DNA of 34,682 nt, from assembly GCF_900269665.1 (NCBI RefSeq), contig NZ_LT985361.1, positions 8,086,690 through 8,121,371 on the forward strand, in the 5' to 3' direction. Shown here in pieces: positions 1-8,042 of the stretch (within the stretch, counting starts at the first letter, position 1; each line of letters starts with the position of its first letter). The notes under the pieces are model-generated. The model did not search any database, had not been told where the DNA came from, and saw only the letters and a program-made list of their open reading frames with translations. The DNA is from Nocardia suismassiliense (lineage in GTDB: Bacteria > Actinomycetota > Actinomycetes > Mycobacteriales > Mycobacteriaceae). Position numbers and translations under genes: made by a program.

Positions 1-868
1 CGGACCCCGCCCCACCACCGGAGGGCCCACCCCCACCACCGGCGCGCCCTACCCGGCGCAGTACGGCCAGCCGACCAGCGGGCCGAATCACCTTGCGGGA
101 TCGCCGTTCACGCCGCCGCCGGCCACGCTGGCCGCGCCGCAGTACGGCAACGGCCAGGCACCACAGCCGACCGCCCCGTACGCGGGGCAGCAGTTCGGCA
201 ACAACTACGGCCCGCCGCCCATGTCGCCGGTCGGCGTCGCCGGACGGCCGCCGAAGAAGTCCAACGTCGGCGTCATCATCGGCATCTGTGTCGGTGTGGT
301 GGTGCTGCTCGTGGTGACGCTGGCCATCATCGGCGCGGTCAGCGATTCGACCGCCTCCGGCGGCGATACGACACCGAGTTCGGTCGCATCCGGCGTGAAC
401 GGGCCCGGTAAAACGGTGCCCGCGACCGTGGACTCGATCAGTGCCGAGTTCCCGCGCATGGTGCCCGCCACCAAGTCCGAGCAGGTCGGCTACAACGGCG
501 CCAAATGCTGGGAAACCGACGCCACTTACACGCCGTCGCCGAGCGAGGGCGACCCGGAGTTCGGTGACTGGGCCTGGCAGTGGCGCTGCTACGGCGGCGG
601 TGACAGCTCCGACCCGCTCTATCGCATCTACGTCTACAAGTCCGCCGCCGACGTGCAGGCCGTGCTGAACACGCTGCCCGCCAACACCAAATCCACCGAC
701 ACCAACGGCGGAAAGTCCTACACCAACTACAAATACGACACGGGCGGCCCGAAGATCGTCACCGCCTTCACCGGCGATCCGGACCGTGCCCAGTACCTGA
801 TGTTCACCGACGGCTCCGGCGACATCGATCGGACCCTGCGCTGGTGGCGCTCGGCGCCGCTGAACTGA
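1..868 (+). CDS. Receptor-type Ser/Thr protein kinase, C-terminal part (5' end outside window)
   Basis: The frame is open through the left edge and ends at TGA 866-868. What remains is a Pro/Gln/Tyr-rich linker (to about base 250), one transmembrane helix (about bases 266-340, rich in V/I/G) and an extracellular domain of about 150 residues ending WWRSAPLN. That domain aligns along its whole length with the C-terminus of the next gene, which carries a full kinase domain. Shared landmarks are SAEFP, WRC(Y/F)GG, YTNY and the WW..APLN end, plus two conserved Cys that probably form a disulfide. The missing N-terminus is therefore inferred to be a cytoplasmic kinase domain, as in PknH-like mycobacterial sensor kinases. 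The next gene starts 3 bp after this stop, so the pair is probably co-transcribed and translationally coupled. The kinase half itself is not visible, so a kinase-less membrane sensor is also possible. Confidence 0.75.
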   Translation, partial: GPRPTTGGPTPTTGAPYPAQYGQPTSGPNHLAGSPFTPPPATLAAPQYGNGQAPQPTAPYAGQQFGNNYGPPPMSPVGVAGRPPKKSNVGVIIGICVGVVVLLVVTLAIIGAVSDSTASGGDTTPSSVASGVNGPGKTVPATVDSISAEFPRMVPATKSEQVGYNGAKCWETDATYTPSPSEGDPEFGDWAWQWRCYGGGDSSDPLYRIYVYKSAADVQAVLNTLPANTKSTDTNGGKSYTNYKYDTGGPKIVTAFTGDPDRAQYLMFTDGSGDIDRTLRWWRSAPLN

Positions 869-871
869 TCC

Positions 872-2551
872 ATGCTGCATCCCGGAGAGATATTCGCCGG
901 GTACACCATCGAACGGCTGCTCGGTCGCGGCGGCATGGGCTCGGTGTACCTGGCGCGGCACCCCCGCCTGCCACGGTTGACGGCGATGAAGCTGTTGAAC
1001 CCGGAAGTGTTCCACGACAAGGAGATCCGTACTCGGTTCGAGCGGGAGGCCGACCTGGTCGCCCGGCTGGATCACCCGAACATCGTGACCGTGTTCGACC
1101 GCGGCGTCGAGGATGAGCGGCTGTGGATCTCGATGCAGTACATCGACGGCACCGACGCCGCCGGGGTGGACGCGCGGTCCTTGCCGCCGGAGCGCGCGGT
1201 GCAGATCATCGGCGAGACCGCCAAGGCGCTCGACTTCGCGCACCGTCGTGGCGTGCTGCACCGAGATGTGAAGCCCGCCAACATTCTGCTCGAACGCACC
1301 GCAGGCGCCGGCGAGCGGGTGTTCCTGACCGACTTCGGCATCGCGCGCTTCCGCGACGACACCGGGCGGCTCACGCAGACCGGAACATTCACCGCTACTT
1401 TGGCGTACGCGTCACCGGAGCAGCTGTCGGGTGCGCTGCTCGATCACCGCTCGGACCAATACTCGCTGGCCTGCACGCTGTTTCGGCTGCTGACCGGCAC
1501 GGTGCCGTTCGACGCCACCAACCCGGTCGCGGTGATCCAGGGACATTTGCAGGTGCCGCCACCACCGGTCAGCCGGTTGCGGCCGGGGCTGCCGGTGGCG
1601 CTGGATGCGGTGCTGGCCAAGGCGATGGCGAAGCGACCCGACGGGCGGTTCGATTCCTGCGCCGAATTCGCCGGTGCCGCTTGGCGGGCGCTGACCGCAC
1701 CGCAGGAGCTCGCGTCACCTGCAGTGCCGCAACAATTTGCGCCGTCCTCTGCACGGCAACAATTTGCGCCCTCCGCGTCGCCGCATCAGCAGCCCCAGCG
1801 TGCCATCGCGCAAGGTAGACCCGACGCCGGACCCTCCCGCAGCGGCCCAGTTCCCGTGCAGCGCCCCAAGTCCAACGCCAAGCTCGGCGGCGGCATCGGC
1901 GTGCTCCTGGTGCTCGGACTCATCGCCTCGCTCATCATGTCCTCCCGCGGCGAATCAGGTTCGGCGGGACCGACGGTCACCACGACCGTGACCACACCAC
2001 GCGCTACCGTCATCGCCGACCCCACCGAGCCGCCGAGCTCGCCACCACCCGCGACGACCGCCGACCCCGCTCAGGTGGGCACGAACGCGGCGGCGCTCAG
2101 CGCCGAGTTCCCGGCGATGCTGCCGAAAACCACTGCCCAGCAGCTGGTTCACTCCGGAACGGGCTACCACAAGGCGGGCTGCTTCGCCTATGACCCGGCT
2201 TCCGCGCCGACCATCGACGAGGAGGATCCCGCCTTCGGTGCCTGGCTGGTGATGTGGCGCTGCTTCGGCGGCACCGAGAACAAAGCGGCATTCTCCTTCT
2301 ACCTCTACAGCTCCCCCGCCGACGTCCGCGCCGCGCTCGACGCCTTACCCGTCAACGACCGGACCACGGCCACCAATCACGGCCACGCCTACACCAATTA
2401 CACGCTGCACAACAGCAGTACCCGGCGCCCGCGCATGATCACCGAGTTCACCGCCGCCCCGCAACGCGCCACGATCCTGATGTACAGCGCGGGCTTCATC
2501 GCCACCGAGTCCGAGCTGATGCAGTGGTGGACCGAAGCACCACTGAACTGA
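872..2551 (+). CDS. Transmembrane Ser/Thr protein kinase with paired-Cys extracellular domain
   Basis: This 559-residue Hanks-type kinase probably senses an envelope signal and phosphorylates cytoplasmic proteins. The kinase domain spans about 10-275: glycine loop GRGGMG (18-23), ATP lysine K40, catalytic H130-R131-D132 within HRDVKPAN, DFG at 154-156, Thr-rich activation loop 165-176, and SPE at 181-183. A Gln/Pro-rich juxtamembrane linker follows (275-337), then one transmembrane helix (338-357), a Thr/Pro-rich stalk (365-395) and an extracellular domain (about 400-559) with two Cys. That domain is a paralogue of the one in the gene 3 bp upstream. All core catalytic residues are present, so the enzyme should be active. 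The ATG has no clear Shine-Dalgarno sequence, consistent with coupling to the upstream stop codon. PknH-like is a reasonable description, but the extracellular domain was not matched to a named family. Confidence 0.92.
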   Translation: MLHPGEIFAGYTIERLLGRGGMGSVYLARHPRLPRLTAMKLLNPEVFHDKEIRTRFEREADLVARLDHPNIVTVFDRGVEDERLWISMQYIDGTDAAGVDARSLPPERAVQIIGETAKALDFAHRRGVLHRDVKPANILLERTAGAGERVFLTDFGIARFRDDTGRLTQTGTFTATLAYASPEQLSGALLDHRSDQYSLACTLFRLLTGTVPFDATNPVAVIQGHLQVPPPPVSRLRPGLPVALDAVLAKAMAKRPDGRFDSCAEFAGAAWRALTAPQELASPAVPQQFAPSSARQQFAPSASPHQQPQRAIAQGRPDAGPSRSGPVPVQRPKSNAKLGGGIGVLLVLGLIASLIMSSRGESGSAGPTVTTTVTTPRATVIADPTEPPSSPPPATTADPAQVGTNAAALSAEFPAMLPKTTAQQLVHSGTGYHKAGCFAYDPASAPTIDEEDPAFGAWLVMWRCFGGTENKAAFSFYLYSSPADVRAALDALPVNDRTTATNHGHAYTNYTLHNSSTRRPRMITEFTAAPQRATILMYSAGFIATESELMQWWTEAPLN

Positions 2552-2594
2552 GCGGGCTGACCACCCACCCACTACGGCTGGAAGACCCAGGCGC

Positions 2595-3428
2595 TCAACC
2601 GAATGCGTGGTGCACGAACTCGTGGGTCGGATGGAAGCCGATGGACTGGTAGATCTTGCTCGATGTGCGGTTGGCGGTGTCGGCGAACAGGCACACGTTC
2701 AGGTTGTCGGCGCGCAAGACTTGCGCGATGTGCGCGGTGACGGCGCTGGCGTAACCGTGCCCGCGCTCCTGCGCCGGTGTGTACACCAGGCCGACCCGGG
2801 ACCAGCCGTGCACCGGAAGGTGGTGGGCGGCAAAGCTGGTCGGGCGGCCGTCGCGCTCCCAGAACCACATCAGTCCGGCCGCGACCCGGTTGCGGATGGT
2901 CGCCTTGTCCAGCCCGGGCGGCGAGATTCCAGCCTCGGCGCGCATGGCCTCGGCCCATTCGAGACACAGCTCGACCTCGGATTCGGTTGCCCGGCGCGGA
3001 CTCCCGGGCACATCGGGGATACGCAACGCACCCAGCCGGTACAGCCTGGTGGTGTAGGACGGTTGCACTCCGACCCCGAAGCGGTCGCTCCACCGCTTGG
3101 CAAAGATGTCGGCGTCGGCCGCAAGCCCTTCTACCCCGGCGCTTTCCGGTGCCACCTCGGCCAGCGCGTCCGCCACCGCGCTCGCGCCGCCCTCCGGCAG
3201 CTCGCCCAGGTACATGTCCCGGTCCGCGACCCGCATGGCGACACCGGTCACGGACGCGCCGTCGCCGTACAACGCCAGAAATCGCGAGCCGCCGTCGGCG
3301 GCCTGGAGGCCCGCCACCTGGTTGGCGATGCTGGTGCTGATCACGGTGTGCCGCAGCGGATCACGGAGCAGGAACGACTCGGTGCGCGAGCGGAACTCGG
3401 CCGCATCCGTGCTGATCTCGATCCTCAT
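2595..3428 (-). CDS. GNAT-family N-acetyltransferase
   Basis: Predicted acetyl-CoA-dependent acyltransferase of 277 residues, cytoplasmic, substrate unknown. The C-terminal half carries the GNAT signature: a beta strand, VGLVYTP, then the acetyl-CoA pyrophosphate-binding loop (QERGHGYAS) and helix, and later the N-(R)-TSSKIYQSIGF segment typical of motif B. The N-terminal half (about 1-130) looks like a second, degenerate GNAT-like lobe, as in other actinobacterial two-lobe members of about 280 residues. The start is uncertain: ATG 3428 is chosen, but an in-frame GTG at 3437 would add three residues, and neither has a clear ribosome-binding site. It is convergent with the kinase gene (43 bp apart). 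Confidence 0.85.
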   Translation of the reverse strand: MRIEISTDAAEFRSRTESFLLRDPLRHTVISTSIANQVAGLQAADGGSRFLALYGDGASVTGVAMRVADRDMYLGELPEGGASAVADALAEVAPESAGVEGLAADADIFAKRWSDRFGVGVQPSYTTRLYRLGALRIPDVPGSPRRATESEVELCLEWAEAMRAEAGISPPGLDKATIRNRVAAGLMWFWERDGRPTSFAAHHLPVHGWSRVGLVYTPAQERGHGYASAVTAHIAQVLRADNLNVCLFADTANRTSSKIYQSIGFHPTHEFVHHAFG

Positions 3429-3536
3429 GATCACCACGGTAGGCGGCGGATGCGTTGCGCGCCCGCGTGTCTCGCCGGCCTGCCACCACGACCGACCGGT
3501 GGTCGAGTCGGCCTGCCGGCTCAGTTGGGTTCGGCG

Positions 3537-3830
3537 TCAATCCGTTTCGTTGCCGCCACGGCCACCTGTGCGAAGTTTGAGCAGGACCAGCCCTGCGGTG
3601 CACGCGAGAATCAGTCCGGCGACGGTGATTTCGACGTGTAGGCCTGCGATGCCGAGGACAGCCCCGACGATGCCGCCAATGAAGATCAGCCAGGCGAGTG
3701 TCCGCGAAAGAATCGTGGACAGCGAGCGCGCTGACCCGTTCGACACGAGATGCTGCGAAGAAGCCGACACCGCATCCTTGGCGGCTGCGGACGACTCCTG
3801 CTGCGACGCTGTCGAGTAAGCTCCCATCAT
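3537..3830 (-). CDS. Small two-helix membrane protein of unknown function
   Basis: A 97-residue protein. A polar Ser/Ala/Gln-rich N-terminus (1-43) is followed by two hydrophobic helices (about 46-63 and 68-86) separated by a short loop, and a Gly/Arg-rich charged tail. It starts at tandem ATG codons preceded by a good ribosome-binding site (GAGGAG, 4 bp upstream on the minus strand), which supports a real gene. No family was recognised. The arrangement would put both termini on the same side of the membrane. It stands alone between the GNAT gene and a 291-bp gap leading to the lipoprotein gene. Confidence 0.72.
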   Translation of the reverse strand: MMGAYSTASQQESSAAAKDAVSASSQHLVSNGSARSLSTILSRTLAWLIFIGGIVGAVLGIAGLHVEITVAGLILACTAGLVLLKLRTGGRGGNETD

Positions 3831-4121
3831 CTACTCCTCGATGACGCCGATCAGAGAACCAATGCCGCGTTCATCACACAACGCTTCTCTCATCTGGGTA
3901 CAGGCGTCTCACGCGTAACTTTGCTCACACGCTACGACCATGCCGCGCCATATGACAGCGACACGTGCCCACGACACGCCGAAGAGACCAATTCGATATC
4001 TGAGTTACCGGCGTTTAAAATGGGTGGGTCCGACGCACCGGCGGCGACCGCTTCGCCTGGCCCGGTGGACCGCGCTCGAGTAAGGTGATGCCCACTCGAA
4101 CCGCAGCAGGAGTTGTCACCG
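3831..4121. other. Divergent intergenic region (291 bp)
   Basis: This gap separates the minus-strand small membrane protein from the plus-strand lipoprotein gene, so it should hold two divergent promoters. No convincing -35/-10 pair, operator or RNA gene was recognised. It is visibly more A/T-rich than its flanks between about 3900 and 4030. Confidence 0.5.
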
Positions 4122-4625
4122 ATGGAGAGCACCAGGACCAAGATCGCAGGTCCGGCGATCGCCGCAGGCGCGATCTCCGTCGGGCTAGTCCTCATCGGCG
4201 CCTGCGGAATCGGCAAACAGGACACCTACGTCGCACCCCCGCCGTTGCAGTCGGACCCGAATGTCGCGCCCGTGGTGCACTCGGGCACCAGCGTGACGGT
4301 GCCGAAAGTGTCGATTCCGCCGTCGCCGACCTGGCGTATCGCCCCCTATCAAGCGCCCCAGGCGACGCCGTTCACCGGGTTCGCCACCACGACGTCGGGC
4401 GAGCCGGCCCCGGAAGAGTCGCACGGGATTCCACCGCACGAGACCCCGTCCGAGGACACCCGCCCACCGGCCACCACCACCGAGGCGCCTACGACGGAAG
4501 CGCCGACGACCAGGCCGACCACCACCAGGCCGACCAGGCCGCGGCCGACGACCACGACTCCGGACGAGCCGACCACTCGCCCGTCCGAAAGCCCGTCCGG
4601 CGGATTGAACAGCGACCACGAGTAG
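4122..4625 (+). CDS. Putative lipoprotein with Thr/Pro-rich C-terminus
   Basis: A 167-residue secreted protein anchored as a lipoprotein. The N-terminus has basic residues, a hydrophobic stretch (8-27) and a lipobox IGAC with the acylated Cys at 28. The mature part is Pro-rich, and its last 60 residues are a Thr/Pro/Glu-rich low-complexity tail with many TTR and TTT triplets. In actinomycetes such tails are often O-mannosylated, which is an inference here. ATG 4122 is chosen over an upstream TTG at 4113 because AGGAG at 4108-4112 is correctly spaced from it. No enzymatic domain is visible. A strong hairpin lies just after the stop. Confidence 0.8.
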   Translation: MESTRTKIAGPAIAAGAISVGLVLIGACGIGKQDTYVAPPPLQSDPNVAPVVHSGTSVTVPKVSIPPSPTWRIAPYQAPQATPFTGFATTTSGEPAPEESHGIPPHETPSEDTRPPATTTEAPTTEAPTTRPTTTRPTRPRPTTTTPDEPTTRPSESPSGGLNSDHE

Positions 4626-4629
4626 ACCC

Positions 4630-4658
4630 GCGGTGGTGCGCAGAACACGCACCACCGC
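4630..4658. terminator. Strong hairpin between convergent genes
   Basis: A perfect 11-bp stem (GCGGTGGTGCG at 4630-4640 with its complement at 4648-4658) and a 7-nt loop, 4 bp after the lipoprotein stop and 6 bp after the stop of the converging acyl-CoA dehydrogenase. There is no T-tract, as is common in actinobacteria. It could end transcription from both sides. Confidence 0.75.
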
Positions 4659-4664
4659 AAGGAT

Positions 4665-5792
4665 TTACAGCTCGGGCAGCTCGTGCTCGCCGACCCGCGC
4701 GCTGAGCACCCGCAGATGCTCCAGCCCGCCGCCCAGCGTGCGTTCGATGGCGGTCAACCTGGCCACGTAGTGACTGACCGGGTACTCGGCGGTGACGCCG
4801 ATCCCGCCGTGCAGCTGGATCGCTTCCTGACCGATGTGCCGCGCCGAGCGACCGACCTGGAGCCGGGCCCGCGAGGCGACCTGGTCGTCGATCGCACCGT
4901 CGGCCGCGGCCGCGGTGGCGTAGAGGCTCATGCTGCGCGCGAGTTCCAGCGACACATACATGTCCGCCGCTCGATGCGTGAGCGCCTGGAACTTCGACAG
5001 GGTGACCCCGAACTGCTTGCGCTGCTTCAGGTAATCGGTCGTCAAGCGCAGCGCCTCCTCCATCGCACCGATGGATTCCGCGCACAGGCTCGCCTGCGCT
5101 TGGCCCTGTGCGGCCCGAATCGCCTCGGCCGCATCGACTTCGCCGCCGAGCAGTTCGGCCGCTGCCTGATCGAGCTCGACCTGCGCGCCGCGCTGCCCGT
5201 CCACCGTGCGGTAGGCCTTGCGGCTGACGCCCTGAGCATCGGCGGCGACCAGGAACAGCCCGGTGCCGCCGCCCGGCAGCTGTGCGCTGACCACCAGCTC
5301 GTCGGCGCAGTCGCCGTGCGTCACCGGATTCTTGATGCCGGTCAGTGCGTACGAATCACCCTGCGGCACAGCGGTGGTGGCCAGTTCGGTGGCCGGCCAG
5401 CGCACGCCGGGTTCGGCGTGCGCGAAGGCGAGCAGCTTGCTGCCCGAGGCCACCTCGGGCAGCACGCGCTGCCGCTGTTCGGTGCTGCCCGCGAGGGTGA
5501 TCAGCGCGCCGGGGATCAGCACCGCATCGAGGATCGGCTCCGGCGCCAGCCTGCGCCCCACCTCCTCGAGCACCACCATGGTCTCCACCGGGCCCGCGCC
5601 CACGCCGCCGTCGTCCTCGCTGAAAGTCAGTCCGAGCACGCCGAGTTCGGCGAGCTGCTGCCACACCTCACGGCTCCAGCCGAGTTCGGTGTCGGTCACC
5701 TTCAGCCTGGTCTCCGGGTCGTAGTTGCGAGCGAGCAGCTCACGCACCGTGTCCCGCAGCATTTCCTGTTCATCGGTGAGATCGAAATCCAT
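4665..5792 (-). CDS. Acyl-CoA dehydrogenase family protein (FadE-type), second gene of pair
   Basis: FAD-dependent acyl-CoA dehydrogenase of 375 residues. It has the usual layout: N-terminal helical domain (MDFDLTDEQEMLRDTVREL), central beta domain, and C-terminal helical domain with RKQFG near the middle and the AIQLHGGIGVT motif near the end. It starts at ATG 5792 with GAGG 8 bp upstream, only 9 bp after the stop of another acyl-CoA dehydrogenase gene. Adjacent FadE pairs in mycobacteria and relatives commonly form alpha2-beta2 heterotetramers acting on CoA thioesters of sterol side chains or other bulky acids. That role is inferred, and the substrate cannot be read from the sequence. Confidence 0.9.
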   Translation of the reverse strand: MDFDLTDEQEMLRDTVRELLARNYDPETRLKVTDTELGWSREVWQQLAELGVLGLTFSEDDGGVGAGPVETMVVLEEVGRRLAPEPILDAVLIPGALITLAGSTEQRQRVLPEVASGSKLLAFAHAEPGVRWPATELATTAVPQGDSYALTGIKNPVTHGDCADELVVSAQLPGGGTGLFLVAADAQGVSRKAYRTVDGQRGAQVELDQAAAELLGGEVDAAEAIRAAQGQAQASLCAESIGAMEEALRLTTDYLKQRKQFGVTLSKFQALTHRAADMYVSLELARSMSLYATAAAADGAIDDQVASRARLQVGRSARHIGQEAIQLHGGIGVTAEYPVSHYVARLTAIERTLGGGLEHLRVLSARVGEHELPEL

Positions 5793-5801
5793 GGCGGCGC
5801 C

Positions 5802-6974
5802 TCACAATCCGAGGATCGTGGAGGCGATGATGGTGCGCTGCACCTCGCTGGAGCCTCCGTAGATGGTTGTCTTGCGGTAGTTCAGGTAGCTGGGACCACT
5901 GCGCTGCGCCCACCCGGGCGAAGCGATGTCGTCGGCGCCGACCGGCACCGCATCCGGGCCCGCGATATCGAGCAGCAGCTCGGTGGCGGCCTGCTGCAAC
6001 TCCGAGCCGCGCAGCTTCAGCACCGAGGACGCCGGATTCGGCTTGCCGTCCGAGGAGTTCGAGACCACCCGCAACTGGGTGAGTTCCAGCGCGAGCAGCT
6101 CGTTCTCCAGTTCGGCGAGCCGCGCCGCGAACAGCGGATCCTCGAGCAGGGTTGCGCTGCCCGACCTGGTCTGCGCGGCATACTCTTTCGCCACGCCGAT
6201 CTTCACCTTGGTGCGACCGACGCCGGTGATGCCGGTGCGTTCGTTGCCGAGCAGGAACTTGGCGTAGGTCCAGCCCATGTTCTCCTCGCCGACCAGCTGA
6301 TCGGCGGGCACCCGCACGTTCTCGAAGAACACCTCGTTCACCTCGTAGCCGCCGTCGATCAGCTTGATCGGGCGGATGGTGACACCGGGTGATTTCACGT
6401 CGAACAGCAGGAACGAGATGCCCGCCTGCTTCTTCGGCGCGCTCGGATCGGTGCGCACCAGGCAGAAGATCCAGTCCGCGTACTGGGCCAGGGTGGTCCA
6501 GATCTTCTGGCCGTTGACGATGTAGGAGTCGCCGTCGCGCACCGCGGTGGTGCGCAGCGAGGCCAGGTCCGACCCGGCGTCGGGCTCGGAAAAGCCCTGG
6601 CACCACCAGATGTCGAGCGCGGCGGTGGGCGGCAGGAAGCGCTGCTTGAGCTCCGGCGAGCCGAAGTGCGCGATCACCGGGCCGACCATCTGGGCATTGA
6701 ACGTCAGCGGGTCCGGCACCGAGGCGAGCTGCATCTCGTCCTGCCAGATGTGGCGCTGCATCGGGGTCCAGTCCTTGCCACCCCACTCGACGGGCCAGTT
6801 CGGCACCGCGAGGCCGTGGTCGTTGAGGGCCTTGTGCGAGCGGACGATGTCGTCGCGGGACAGCTCCCGGCCGTATTTGAAGCGCTCACGGATGTCGGCG
6901 GGGATCTCGGTCCGATAGATGTTTCGCAGTTCGTCGCGGAAGGCGACTTCATCGGGGGACAGGCTTATTTTCAT
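5802..6974 (-). CDS. Acyl-CoA dehydrogenase family protein (FadE-type), first gene of pair
   Basis: A 390-residue FAD-dependent acyl-CoA dehydrogenase. Visible landmarks are the FAD-contact segment (QGFSEPDAGSDLASL), KIWTT, GNERTG in the C-terminal domain and IYGGSSEVQR close to the end. At the position where medium-chain acyl-CoA dehydrogenases carry the catalytic Glu (IYEGT), this protein has Gly, so its base must lie elsewhere or be supplied by another arrangement. ATG 6974 is preferred over the longer 415-residue reading from 7049, because GGAG precedes it by 7 bp and the protein then starts at the conserved MKISLSPDE. It is the promoter-proximal gene of the two-gene operon. Confidence 0.9.
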   Translation of the reverse strand: MKISLSPDEVAFRDELRNIYRTEIPADIRERFKYGRELSRDDIVRSHKALNDHGLAVPNWPVEWGGKDWTPMQRHIWQDEMQLASVPDPLTFNAQMVGPVIAHFGSPELKQRFLPPTAALDIWWCQGFSEPDAGSDLASLRTTAVRDGDSYIVNGQKIWTTLAQYADWIFCLVRTDPSAPKKQAGISFLLFDVKSPGVTIRPIKLIDGGYEVNEVFFENVRVPADQLVGEENMGWTYAKFLLGNERTGITGVGRTKVKIGVAKEYAAQTRSGSATLLEDPLFAARLAELENELLALELTQLRVVSNSSDGKPNPASSVLKLRGSELQQAATELLLDIAGPDAVPVGADDIASPGWAQRSGPSYLNYRKTTIYGGSSEVQRTIIASTILGL

Positions 6975-7181
6975 ACGCAGCTCCGTCTGTGTCTCGTACG
7001 TCCGAGTCCAACCTACCCTCCGGTAATCCTCCACTGTCGACTGGATCACACAGGTAGGACACGCTCGGCGGGCGTCAACCGGGGGTGGACACCGGCGCTA
7101 CCTGGGCGGCACCTCGGACGAACTGGTACGTTGCTGGACGTGGGTTGGGGACCCCGAGACTTTGCGTATCGAGGAGTTCGA

Positions 7182-8000
7182 GTGAACGGCAGGACCATCG
7201 CACGAGCCAGTACGGCCGTGGCAGCGCTCGGCATCGGCGCGGCACTGACCCTGGGTGGCCCGGCCACCGCCGATCCCGAACCGTCACCAGTGGACGCCGG
7301 ACTCACCCACCTCACCGAGATCGCGGGCCCGGACCCGGCCGTGCAGGCGGGTGTCGGCGCGCTGACGCAGTACACCAAGCTCGCCGACGTCGCCGGATTG
7401 CGCCACGTGACGAGCGCCTTCACCCCGTTCGCCTACGCCGCACCCACTTTCGGCTGTGGCAGCGTCGGCCCGGTCACCACGATCATCGCGGCCGCGACCA
7501 CCGACGGCGGCGGCAACAACCAAGACCTCAATATCGCGCCGGGCACGCTGCGGTTCAGCGCGACCCCCGCGCACACCGGCGCGCCGCTCGCCTCCGGCCT
7601 CGTGGTGGCCTGGGTGAACATCAACAACGGCGCCAGCGGCATCGACTCGCTCGACGACCTCACCGAGTACGGCCTCCCGTCGCTGTCCAAGACGGTGCAC
7701 AGCGGACCCGGCACGGTGATCGCCTCGATGTGGGGCATCATCAACTACCCGTTCGCGAACTGCGTGATGACGCCGACCGTCGGCACCTTCATGGTGCCGG
7801 ACCAGCCGGTTAACCACCCGAGCAATCCGGCGAACACGACCGGTCCCGGACTGACCGCGCCCGGCCCCAACGGGACCGAGATCGGCCCGGCGCCGGCCCC
7901 CGCACCGTCCGCTGCGCCGCGGCCCGCGCCCGCGCCGGGGGTGGTCGGTACCGCCGGGGGCGCCGCGGTGCACGGCGAGTTCACCAAGCCTGCCGGCTGA
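7182..8000 (+). CDS. Secreted protein of unknown function
   Basis: A 272-residue exported protein. The start is GTG 7182 with GAGGAG at 7171-7176. A Sec signal peptide (1-30) ends in ATA before DPEP. The mature part is a globular domain (about 35-205) with two Cys (in FGCGS and FANCV) that could form a disulfide, followed by a Pro/Ala-rich tail of about 65 residues. The domain resembles hypothetical secreted proteins of nocardiae and mycobacteria, but I cannot name a family. The much longer frame opening at 6666 runs back over the antisense of the dehydrogenase gene and is not real. Confidence 0.82.
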   Translation: MNGRTIARASTAVAALGIGAALTLGGPATADPEPSPVDAGLTHLTEIAGPDPAVQAGVGALTQYTKLADVAGLRHVTSAFTPFAYAAPTFGCGSVGPVTTIIAAATTDGGGNNQDLNIAPGTLRFSATPAHTGAPLASGLVVAWVNINNGASGIDSLDDLTEYGLPSLSKTVHSGPGTVIASMWGIINYPFANCVMTPTVGTFMVPDQPVNHPSNPANTTGPGLTAPGPNGTEIGPAPAPAPSAAPRPAPAPGVVGTAGGAAVHGEFTKPAG

Positions 8001-8004
8001 CTCG

Positions 8005-8032
8005 GCGGCACCGCCACGACGAACGGTGCCGC
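8005..8032. terminator. Hairpin between convergent genes
   Basis: A perfect 9-bp stem (8005-8013 with 8024-8032, GCGGCACCG and its complement) with a 10-nt loop. It lies between the secreted-protein stop and the stop of the epoxide-hydrolase-like gene. It lacks a T-run and could serve both strands. Confidence 0.65.
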
Positions 8033-8042
8033 ACAGCCTGAT

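Noticed and set aside
4470..4600. Possible tandem repeat array in the lipoprotein gene
   Set aside because: The repetition is Thr/Pro codon bias in a low-complexity tail, without a fixed repeat unit.
4683..6392. 569-residue plus-strand frame opposite the acyl-CoA dehydrogenase pair
   Set aside because: Covers both clear FadE genes in antisense and contains no recognisable motif.
6975..7181. KstR-type operator controlling the FadE pair
   Set aside because: I looked for the AACnnGTT-type palindrome in this gap and did not find it, so sterol regulation is not supported here.
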